Source: Mycteria americana (Eukaryota > Chordata > Aves > Ciconiiformes > Ciconiidae). Taken from it: a stretch of 64,000 bases of DNA. The notes under the pieces are model-generated. The model ran no database searches. It saw only the letters and a program-made list of their open reading frames with translations, and had not been told where the DNA came from. The DNA lies in contig NC_134370.1 in the NCBI RefSeq assembly GCF_035582795.1, positions 48,781,501 through 48,845,500 on the forward strand. The letters are read 5' to 3'. Positions within the stretch are counted from its first letter, which is position 1; every line of letters begins with the position of its first letter. This document shows positions 48,701 through 60,700 of the stretch, in pieces. Position numbers and translations under genes: made by a program.

Positions 48701-51700
48701 GTATTGTATAAAACATAAGTCTCTGAACATTTGTGGTAAGTCCTTTGTGGTGCTCTTTTCCTTTACCTCTCCAAGCATGGCAGGCCAGACAGACTCCTCC
48801 AACAAAGATGCTTCTGACAAGAAGTGTTAAATTGTGCTATAGAGCTTTTCATTGTTTCCAAAAAGTCTGCTTAAGGTAGGTGTGAAGAACAGACATAAAA
48901 AGGACCCTTTGCTCCCTCATGGCATAATGCTCTCTGAGAGTGTGCTGGACCAAACAAGCCAGGTTGTGTTTATTTGGAAGGGGGCCTGCCTTAGTGTCAC
49001 CAAGCAATATTGTGTCCTGAGAGTCTAATAAAGTATAAATATGCAACATCTCAGTCTCATCTATTTGAAAATTATCTGATTGCTGGGTTGGCGCTGGAGT
49101 CTCATTTCCAGTTGTCTTTTGAACCCTGCATCTTCAGATGCATCCCCCTCTGTGGATGACTAGATGACAAGCAGAGGAAAGGCTATCCAAAATGCAGGTA
49201 TTGCAATTGCTCTTCATATCTGTGTCAGTCTTTCCTGGCATGGGTAGAGCTGACAGCTGACCTGTGTGAATTTTCACTCTCCAGCAGTTTGAGGTTATGC
49301 TTCCAAGTTGGTTAAAAATTAGAGCTGGGTTTTGCTGGTATTTTTGGCTTTCATGTGCAGAGGCATAACTGGGCTTAATTAGTTTACTTGCAAATGTTAA
49401 CCTGAGCTCACATGTTAATGTAAGGGCTGGGATGACTGACAGACAAGACAATAACCTGAAGGATGTGATTGGCAGCAATATAAACCTCCAGATACCTAGA
49501 GAGAAATCTGCTTAATACTTCAGTGCCTCCTTCCTATTACCTTTTAATTATTTATAATTGACATGTTCCTGGTGCAGGGGCTGAGCTGGTCACCAGCTGG
49601 TTGCTGTAGGAGTTTAGCTTTTAATCATCTGGGCATTTCCAAGTGTATTTGTTTTCTGGAGACTCCCTTGTTTTCTTGCTTGCTAGAAGGCTGAAAATGA
49701 AATATAAGAGCCCAGCACCCATGGAGGGGAGATGCCATGAACTGACAGCCCTCTGCCAGAGGGGCTGGAAATGTTTGGCCCTGCTCTGGGGAACTGGCTA
49801 GATTGCAGGGTACGAGGCAGTTGTGGGCTTGCTTTATGTTTTGGCACCCCCAAAAGAAATAGGCAGAAGGACTCTGGGGAGCTAAGTTTCTTCAGGCTGA
49901 TAGGAGAAATGAACAGCATACCTTGAGCTATAGGAGGCAGCTTCTCTTCTGTCATTAATCTGAGCTGCTGTGTCTTACTGCAAAGGGAATCTTTTTAATT
50001 GGCATGTTTTTTCAGAAGCTGTACTGTCCACTTTTCCCATGCCTGCTCTCCCCACCGCTATCTACAGCAGGGCTTTGGTTTTCTGGTGAGCAGACTTGTC
50101 CACTCTGTCCTATTCTGAGATATTCCAAAATCTGGGAGTTTCTACAGCAAAGTTATAGGATGCCATTTAGGCTTTCATGTCTCCTGCCCTTGCTTTGTGC
50201 CGAATGAGCATCCTAAACCAAACAAGGCTGAACAGCTGCCTTGTTCTGAAAGAGTCTCCCAAAGATGGATACAACTGAGGGCTCATTGCACCTGAGAGCA
50301 AAGTGCTGTGTTTCTTAGCTAGTATGTGTGAAGAGCTGGTTAATTTGCACCTCGTGTCTGAAGGGAATGGAAAGCAGCTCTGCTAATAAACATTGCTGGT
50401 GTAAAGATGGGGATTTTGCTGTTGTCCAGGAGGAGCCTGAGAAGTGCTGGCCCTTGTTTGGGGCTGATGGATTTGGGGCACAGATTGCTAACTGATGCTG
50501 AACAAAAAAAGCCTGATGTGAAAGATAAATGACAGATTTCACAGGAGCTACTGAGTAGTTGGAGGGATGAAAAGATTTGGTTGTTGGTGCTGCTGTTAGG
50601 AATGTACCTAGAAATGTGAAGCCATGAAACAGGCTTAATGCAGATCAAATGTGCAGGTCTCATCTGCCTCTGAGCACAGCAGGTTGTCGCTGAATGACCA
50701 CAGCTGCAAGTGATAAAATAGCCCTTCAGTGGCAATAATGATGGAAGAGGGAGATGAGAGGAAAGCTGTAACTCTTCCTTTGTTGGATGTTTTATTCCTT
50801 GTATGTGTTTAGGTGAATGGGTCCCACCATGGCTGTGATTGAAGGGGCAGATGGGGAGAGGAGGGGAGCCCAGCCGGTGAGAGCAGTTAGTGTGTAGGAC
50901 TAGCTTCGAACCAGGCCTACAACAGGACTGATCTGATGCAGCTTGGCAGGGCTGATGCTAGCTTGCTGTATTACCACTTCCACCTTCCCCTTTCTCAACT
51001 CTTCTGCAGTCTCAAACCAAAGGTGGTTTTCCCTTGGACTGAGCAGGGATAAGCAGCTTCAGCAGTGGATTCCCTCCATCTCCATTGCTGATCTGGTGTC
51101 TTGTGACAAGCTGAGCCTTGATGTCTTGAGGTCTGCTTTCTCAGAAGCTGTGTTTTTAACCTCCTGCTGCATGAGGAGCCACTGTATGGGCAAGTTTGTG
51201 GTTCAGGGCATTTTTTTAAAGGCACAGGCTGAGGATTCTCTGCTAGTGAGTTGTGAAGTGTGCTATGTTGGAGGCATGGAGGCTGGATTTGTTCTGCCTG
51301 CCACTGAGGGCACTGCAGGCAGGAGCAGTATGCTAAGTGCCCAGGCTAGAGCTGCATCCGTTACAATGACTCAGGCTAATCTTGTGTTCCCCCATCTCTT
51401 ATATTGCTGAAAAGAATGTTATTACAGAAATGTATGTAGCCAGATGGACAAGTTCATTTACTCAGATCGGACTCAGTGTTAGAGATGATGACATCTTCCC
51501 CTTTTCAGGTCCTTCTCACCCTGTGAACATACCCTGAAGCTAAATTTTGTCTCCATCTTTTTTGTGTGTGATAGAAGACATAAGTATGATGAGTAGTAGA
51601 AAAATGTAGCTGTTAGCCCTGTAGCATGTACTGGGTAGCATAGCTAGACTGCTTTTAGCCCTCAGATAGTGAAGGACTGTTAGTGACATGACTCTTATAG

Positions 51701-54700
51701 CCAATAAGGCAGCCACCAATAATTGAGCTGATTGTATTCCAGTAGTGCTGGTCAGGAGAGAGTTGGAGTAGTGGTGCTGTTTCATCCCCTGGAAGGATCA
51801 GCAGTGTTCGTGCAAGACAGTTCCTCTTGAGAAAAGGTTTGATGGGGAAGAGATCTAACTTGCATGCTATGATGTATTAGGAAAGGCTCCCTTTCAGGGG
51901 AAGCTGTTTTCTTCATTTTAAGTACTGCCTTTTGTGAAGACCTCATAAAACGTCTCCAATTGTACAGCTCTACTAATTCTGTTCAAGGTTTCTGCGTGAC
52001 CTTGGTTTTCCCAGATGGCTTGACCATTCTGGTTTTTTATGTTATATACATAGAAGGGGCTTTGTAAGTCTGACCGTGTGGTTTTAATGTTTTCCTGCTG
52101 TTGTATGCTCTCTCTGCACGTTTTAGATGTGGAAATACAACAAATCCAGGGTATTGACAAAAGCATTTACTGATGGATTCATTTATCTATTGGCCAAGTG
52201 TTGTGTATGAAATGTTTGGCCGGGGAATATACTTCATTCTTCTACTGACTCAGTTTTGCAGATTTCTTCTTTTGATCATCTGGAAATATTTTTTAATCTG
52301 AATTAAGCAATGTAGTTCTCTAAATGAGACATCAATAGACATAAATTCTCAGCATCCTTTGCTCATACTACCTGCTTAATGCTGAGCCACAGTAAATGCT
52401 TCCCTAAATAGCAGATGATGTTCTGCAGTGGAAAATTCTCACTTGAGGCACTGCAGAGGTCTCTTCCGGATGGTCCAAATCAACCAAAGTCATCTTCCCC
52501 ATTAGACCCTTGGATTTGCACACAGCTAAATCTCTGCCTCCTGCCTTCTTTAAAGAACCTCTTTGGTCAACTGTTCTGACTTAGACTCAGGAAAAATGGT
52601 GGCTGGTGTCTTGTGCAAATGGTAAGCAGTGGGGATCAGTGAAATATTTTTAGGCTTTTACTTTTATATTGTTAGAGAGAATGGAAAGAATGACGTTTCC
52701 ATAAGTTGTAGGGGGAACTGGCATTCTTGTTTACATTCCTCTGTATTCTTTAAGTGGTTTGAGCCTTTCAGAACAGGGAACAGAGAATGCACTACTCCAT
52801 GTACTTAAATACTTTTAAGTGATGCTAGGATAAAAACAGGTACAAAGCAAAGTGCTTGGGATTGCCAAACAGCTTGAATCCAGCTTCTCTGGGGATGCAT
52901 AGTCCTGTACCTGAGGTAGGGTTCTCTGTAGCATCCAGAAAACTCTTGCAGGAAATGTCTTGCTCATCAACCTTAGGTGCCAGGTGACTAAAAGTCTCCA
53001 CCAGGTACATGAGTTGATATTTTGGGGGAGGTTACCTGGGCCAATTTGCAAAATTTGCAAATAGCGATAATTTAGAAGTAGTTATTAGGTCCTTCCCACA
53101 AAAACCAAACTTTCTCCCCCTTCTGCTTTTTGTACATCAAAACATTCATTGCAGACAGATATGAGAATTTTTTCTCTAATTTGGATAAAGCCTTGAAGTT
53201 TCCCTTTGGAAAGATCTAAAAAAAACCTTTTCTGGGAAAATACCCAGTACAGTTCAAATAGTTAATATCCTTTGGTTTTAAGCAGCTGAAAAATGCTGAT
53301 TTTAGAGTCAATATTGCTTTAGCTCCAAAGAAAAATCATATTGGAAGCTGCAGTTGTAATTAATGGGAAAATAATATTAGGAGTTTACTTTGTTCTGGTG
53401 TACAGGAGATTTGTTTTAAATTTAGCCAGCATGAAGAATGTTTGAGCAGCTTAAATGTTTTGTTATGAACTGAGTTGGCACTGAACAGGGTACAAAAGAA
53501 ATTAATTTGAAGTGATCAGCTGTTGTTTCTTTGCATGAACCTTTCTGTAGTTTCTTACTCTTGGGATACCAGTCTGCTCTAGTAATTGCCATCTGAGGAT
53601 CTCTGAATCCCAGGTGCTCCTTCCTGGGTATACAGAACTGAGTGATGGAGTCAGAGGGCTTTTTTTCCCTCACATCCCCTGAAGATTGAGATGTTAAATT
53701 GTCACGTTTCTCCAGCATCTCAAAGATTGGATGTTTGTCTCAAATCCTGGTCTTCTCTTGCTCTTCCTTATATTGGTACTTCTGGGTGTTCTTCCCCCCT
53801 AAATTTAAACAGCGTGTTTTTCAAATGATTAATGAACTGCCACACTCAAGCAGTAGAGGTGGCTCAGCACTGAAGAGATGACCTGGTAGATATCCAAGTG
53901 GATGGAAGAAGGTGGAACTGTTTTGGCATGAAGATGCTCCAGTTCTTGACTTTGTGTGGCCTGCCTGACCAACCTTTATTTTTCCCAGCTGCCCCCATTT
54001 CTCTGCATTGCCTTCTGTATTTGTGCCTCTCTTTTCCTAGAGAAGTTTGTCCATTCAGTTCAAAGGTCATATGTATGGAAACCCACCACCAGTTGCATGG
54101 TGGTTCAACATCTGGTGAAGAAGTTTGTAATAGCAAATATATTGGACCCAGCTGTGACAGTAGCAGCCAAACAGTTGGACTGTAGTTGAGCTGGGTACAA
54201 GAGAGCAAATCTCCATGGGATCTCCTTTTCAAGGATGGAGCAGCACCCTGTGCGGGAAGGTTAATGCAGCTGGAGGCTTGGCCAGTATAAGCTGGGCACT
54301 GGATGCCAGTTAGGCTGCCTCCGGTTCATCAGCTGAAATCTGATAAGGGGCTGCTGTCAGCCTCACTTACTGAGGAGGGAAGCAGAAACTGATGGTGTTT
54401 CGTGTTTCGAGGGGTGCAGATAAGAAGTGGGCCTCCTGTCAAATAGAGCATGATTAATTACCCTTTATCCTGGCTCTTGCTTTGATAGGAGTGTCTAATG
54501 GTCTGCAGGCTTGTGGATCAGGTGGTGACGTTCCCGTTGGGAGGTGAGAATGCCTGCTGTGGAAATGCTGTGTGTAGGGAGAGATTAGATCAGCTGTGGC
54601 ACGGGCAGGGAGGAAGAGGGGAGAGGTTGTTTCCCTTCTGTATACCTTTGCTTTTTATTTTAACATTGAGTGCTTGGGACAGACTCAAACCAAATCAACA

Positions 54701-57700
54701 AATACAACTTTCACATCAAGAATTGGGGCAGCTTCGTGTGAAGCCAGCCAGGATTTGTCTTGGGAGAGGAATTCAAGCAAGCTGGGAACTGAGACAGTGC
54801 AGGGTTCAAGTTGATTTGTTCCTATCCTACACTGCTGATTTGCTGTTGAACTGATTTTTACCTCTATTTAGCCTGGGAGAGTGGGGAGATCATTCATACC
54901 AAGTAATTACACTGTCTCCCTTCAAAGAAACATGAAGATGTCTTCAAGACTTGCTTCAAAATTATTTTAAATCACTGTGGACTTCCCCAGTCTCCTGGGG
55001 AAAACCTCTTCCTTTTGACTGTCTGATAGTGTTTCTCTTCTGAACATATTTAGAGTGGAAGCTGGAAAGAGCAGCTCTTTCCTTACCTGTACAGGTTGTG
55101 GCTTAAAAATGCCCCCTCCATGCCTATTTTTCACTCCAGAGCATGCTTTATTGCACTTTGAATGTTGCTCTGCAGAATAAATGTTTGGGATTCTCACCTC
55201 CTTTGTTCCTTACTAAAAAATGGACACTTTTGAAAGTAAATTGGATAGGGAAAAAATGGGAGGTGATTGAAAAAGTAGTGCTCCAGGCTGGGTGTAATTA
55301 ACTGCTCTTTGTCTCTTGCATGCAGGACGAGTCATGGCTTAGACCGCTTGATGGTGGGGAACTCCCTGCAGTGGGCATGGCTCAGCATGAGGAGAGGAGA
55401 GAGTGGCTCTTGGCAGGGGATCCCCATCATGGAGGACTCGCAAAGCCAAGCAAATCCCTGCAAAATGAGAGGGGACTTATTTTCTATGATTTGGTTAAGA
55501 ACAGTCTTAGGGGCAGTTTTCTTTGTTTATTGTCAGTCTGCATCTTCAGAACTAGGTGTAAATCTGAAATCTGGCTAAGATAGGATGAAGAGCAGGAAAA
55601 AGCCCACCTTGGACAGCATGCTTAGGTGGGGTGAAGAAGATGACAGTCCAAAGCTTAGGTCCTTTTCAACAAGCAGGAAGGCTGAGCCCTCCAGCACTGA
55701 CTGAGTGGCTGTCACAGGAGCAGAGCCTGCGTGTGCCAGTGGCTCAGCCAGCACCCCCAGATCCTGGTTCAGTGCCAATAGATGTAAAAACAGTCATTCA
55801 AAGATTATCTGGGGTTTACAGCTTCCTCAAACCCTTCTTAAAGAGCTCTTGAAGGACAAAAATCAAACAGTTGCTCCTTCTGCCTCTCCAGCATAGGGGA
55901 CATTCAAGCCTATCCTTATAAGCCCCTTAGGCTTCTGTTATGTCTGCCTGAAACACAAGAGGCTTTTGAACAGGGTGAGACAGCTTGGCAGAGGGGGCTG
56001 CTTATTTCCCTTGAAGGACAGAGATCTTTATAGCTACAGTGAGGCTTCCTCCAGGGAAACTCTTTATTCCAGAAATCTGAATTACAGTTAATCTTAGTTA
56101 CAGCTGTCTTTCCCTTCAGAAAACCAGGAGCCCATGGCTATGGGATGATTCCTCCTTCTTCCAGTGTCATTCTTGGGCTTTTTGTGCTCTTCATAGCCCT
56201 TCTAGTTAGCAAAGGTGGGGAGGTAGCTTGTCTGGAGTCTTACAGCCTCTTACCCTTGGGCTATACTCCCACCCTTGGGTCTTCGGTAGCAGGAGTTTGC
56301 CTGCCCTAGAGCTTGTCTTCCTGAGGTCTCCCATGCTCATCAACTATGCGTCATCCATTTTCCAGTGGAAACAGACTCCTTGTCCACCCCCCCTTCCTTT
56401 GGCTGATTCCTTGCAGGAATGCCCTGTACTTGTGTCGCTGGGGTTATACTAAAAGGAAAAAAAGTAATACCAAGAAAACTAGGAGAGGAGCAAGTCATCT
56501 TCCTTGCCCTCTTCTCGAGTCGGACAAGGCTTCTGCCTCTTTGCAAGCACAGTACATACAGCATTTCTGAGAGCCGGCAGAATAGAGAGTCTCGAAAGTA
56601 CAGTAAAATGAGTTTGCCATCAAAAGGCAACAAGTCTTATGCTGTGCCCCCGGCTGCTGACCTTTCCCTCTGGAATTCTCCCCTCTGACCTCCAGATCAT
56701 TAATCCTGATGCTGCCAGATGACAGTAATCCATCATGGCCCCTGACAAGCCTTGCAGCCGCCTGTGAAAGGATCCGCTCGGCTTCAGCATCCAATCGTCC
56801 CATGATACTCGTTTTTCAGCCTTTCCTGTTCGAGCGCTGGGGGTTTCCAATAAAGACTTTATCGCCTTGCCTTTCCTCAGAGAGGGGCTGGGGGAGGAGA
56901 GGGCTATGATGTGAGAGCAGCCTTTTTGTGCTTCTCTTCTCTTTTGCAGTCAGATCCTATGAAACATTCAGAGCCCTAGCTTGCTTCATGAAGAGTACAG
57001 TTAATTTACCAGGTCCAAAACCCAAATCACTCTCTGCTAGCTCAGGGAGATACTACTTTGAGTGGTACTATGAGAAAGCATGAGAAGGAAATTATTGCAT
57101 CTCCATGCTTAAGTGGTAGAAGGATGGAAGTAGCTTTGTCCCTGCTGTAAAATTTGTCAGCCTGCATAAAGAAACTTTGGGGGGGGGGGGGGGGGGGGGG
57201 GGGAATAGCTATAGTTTTAGGTTAGTTTGTAAAGCTACTAATTAAATTTCAGGGCACTTTGGTCTGTGGGTCTTGTTTAAAAGCAAACTTCAGGAAGGGA
57301 GGGTGTCAAAGGGGTAGTAACATGAGGTGGAGAGGTCAGATCTGATTGCTGTTTCTACTCCAGCTATGAGCCAGCTCTCTAGAAATATATTTAAGCCTTT
57401 ATTTCCTACTGATGTAGATAATGTTTGTCCCTTTCATGGGAGCATTTGGATAAATATACTTCTGTACCTTTTCAAATGCTGAAATGGGAGAATCTAGAGA
57501 AGAGTAAAACTGTGTTTAGGATAAATGCAGTATATTAAAGTACATATTTCCTTATACTTCTGTATTAGCGGCTTGTTTGCCTGAGGAGCCTTACCCATGA
57601 CCCTTCCCTTTCACTCCCCATCTGGTCACTGTCCAAGGAGAGCTGGATGAAAGTCCCTTCTGGACAAGTTAATGCCATTCCCTAAATTGGATTGGGGAAA

Positions 57701-60700
57701 AGTGGGTGGCTTTGAGTGGCACGGGGTTACTGGAGGAATGGGAGAGAGGGTCTTGATCCTAGCCCAGTGGAGCAAAGACTTTGCTGGCAGCACGGTGCCA
57801 CTTAGGACACCCCGGCTTTCCTTGCTGCTGGGGCAGAAATGCTGAACTGTTAATGAAGGGGCATTTTGGGGTGGAAAAAAACAGCCCTGGCTCTTCCTAG
57901 AGCCCTCAGAGATAAATATTTCCCTGGTTTTCATTTGGAGTGGGCTGGGTGTGACTGGTTACTGTGGCTCAGCTGATGAATGATAACTTAAGGCTGGTAA
58001 CATGATCACTCCCAGCCCTCTGTGTCTGAAACGATGCTGTTAGTGTGCTCTTAATCTTTGCAATAACACACTGAGACAAAATGGTGGCTGAGGAAAAACC
58101 GAAGCAAACTGAGGATTGCATTTACACAGGCTGGCCTTTTGGGAGGGGCCATCTCCTGGCTTGGGGTGGCTGGTTGGGATGGATGGAGCCACAGTGCATT
58201 TAAACAGTTTGGAAATGTCTCCATCTCCCCTCCCAGAGGGAACTGTTGTCTCTGAAATGCAGGAAGAGGATCGGATGCAGTTTGTGAAATTACTGCTTTG
58301 TGGACTTTTCTGTTGTGGACAGGGAAGGGATTGTTTAGACAAGGAAAAGAGGATATGATAGATATAAAATGACGGAGCATGCAGACCAAGCCTGATCAGG
58401 TTGCTCTTTATGTTTTCTTACAGTTCAAGAGTTAGTAACTTGGTGAAATTGAAGGCAGCCCTTTTAAAGCTGAAAAAGTTTACTTTTTCTGTCCAACATC
58501 TCATTAACCTGTGGGAATTGGTACTGTGAGCTAATGCATAACAGGCTTCAAAAAGAAAAGAGGAAAAAAAAATTACACTTACATGTATAATGAGGACATC
58601 TGCAAAGCTGAGCTGAACTCCTTTTCACTAAACAGAATAAAACCCATTTATAAGGGCCATAAACTGCTCTGCTTCGGGGCATTAACCGAATCGCTGGCTG
58701 ATGAGCAGTGGCAGAAGTCTCCCCTGTGGGTTGGGTATTCCATAATTGTCCATTACAGCGCTTCGCAGGCTTTCCTGTAAAGGCTGGTGCTGACCATTGT
58801 GGTAGACAGGATACTGACCTCAGATGGACGGCTCTTTGATCCAGGACAGTATTTCCTATGCAAAATAAAAGGTTTGCTACATCAGCATTTTTTCCCCTCT
58901 TCCTCTCCTTGCCTAAATCTCATTAGCTTGACCTTTTCAAACCCTGCACGCTTTATCACTTTAAGGTGCTGCTAAAAGGGCACTATCAGGTTAAAAATCA
59001 GATTTTCTTACCTCTGTTAACCCACAAGATGACAAAACTGAACAGGAAGGATAGAGCTGTTTCCCTGTCTGCCCTGTCTATCCTCGCAAGGATAGAGCAG
59101 GACCTTGTTTTGGGCTCCAAAAAGTGCTTGGATGCCTGGTGCTTCTCACAGCAGCCACGAGGATGCCTGGCTTTGCGGTGTCTGCAGTCAGGCATGCTGA
59201 TGCTCTGTACACTACTCATTTATTCACCTCCACCATCAACACGATTCCTCTAGCTTTCTCACAACAAGTTACTGCTCCAGCAGCTGGGTTGCAGTTGCTA
59301 CCAAGGTACACATGTGGCCTCATTGGTGTGTCATATGTGAGCATATTCAGGGAAAAGGAGTGGGAGGGTGAAAATGCTTTGTGAGAGCAGAAGCTGTAGC
59401 AAAACGTTATGCACGTGCTTGTGAGGGAGGACAGAGATAAACGTACGTGGGGGAGGGAGATGCTCTCAAGTGTCATGTACCCTTTTCTGTCGCTGTTCCC
59501 AAGCAATACAGGATAGCAAATGCTAGGGAGCTGAATCCCAGCATACGAGTAGCTCAAGTTGCCTGGCTGCTCAGCCCCTTCCTGAGCACAAGCAATACAG
59601 ATTTTTATCTGAGATTGCCCTGGGAGCTCATAAAAAATGATTCCTCTGTGCTGCTCCCTCACCCCTAGGATTGAATAGTCCCTACTTCCCCTCTTTATTT
59701 CAGAAGTTGCTGTTAGCTGCAGGTTATTATTTGTCTGATAATTGCTTTTGCCTACAGGAAAGGATTTCTCATGAAAAGGACGTGCCATGTAGCTACACTT
59801 CTCTGGCTCATTTACTCACCCATCGAGAGGCCTCAAGTCAGGCTACAAAATAGTTGCCTGAATTTCCTATTAGAAAGAGGATCGATAGCCCCAACCTGCC
59901 AGTTTTCTTGGCCTCATTTTCTCTCTGACTCCATGTTTCCTTCCCTGCTGTTTCCCTGCAGGAACTCCCATCAATCGGATCCCCATCATGGCAAAGCAGA
60001 TCCTGGATCTCTACATGCTCTACAAGCTGGTGACTGAGAAAGGAGGGCTGGTGGAAATCATCAACAAGAAGATCTGGCGAGAGATCACTAAAGGCCTTAA
60101 TCTGCCCACCTCCATCACCAGTGCTGCATTCACGCTTCGAACCCAGTAAGTCCAGAAGGTCTAACAGCATGGATGTGAACACGGAGTGGGGATTGGGGAG
60201 TGCAAAGTAGAGACTGGGGTGGAAAAGTTGAAAGACTACATTCTACTCTGTGGCTAGGGAGTAGTTGATAAACTGCTTTATTTATCTCCGTCACCCAAGG
60301 CTTGCAGTTTTTCCTTTCTATTCCTTCTCCTCCTGTTATTCTTAGCAGTGATTCTTCCTGAACTCATTCCCCTTCCATCCCTACAATCCCAGCACTAATA
60401 TGCCATCACCCTGTTTGCTGTGCTCTGCGCCTCCCTCCATCCTGTGCCTTTCTTGCCTCTTCAGAGCTTAAACTCCTCAGGGCAAGGAGGGTCTTGCTCT
60501 GTCTCTGAAGCACTCAGCACAGTGAGGAGGGAGGGAGGCCTCCTGATTTGTAGGTGTCAAGTATGAACTTGATCATTTAATATCACTACTAAGTTGTGGA
60601 AACTTGGACTTAGCATCTGCTTACTGTGAGGATTGCTTTTCTGACCTGCAGTACCTCACGTTGATTAGGCAAGCCAAAAAAAAAAAGGAAGAAAAGGTAG

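Noticed and set aside
50943-51410. 155-codon plus-strand frame in ARID3B intron 4
   Set aside because: No family match and no promoter or poly(A) context seen; treated as chance.
59216-59788. 190-codon minus-strand frame in ARID3B intron 4
   Set aside because: No recognisable domain, signal peptide or splice-supported context; probably a chance frame, though a transcript check would settle it.
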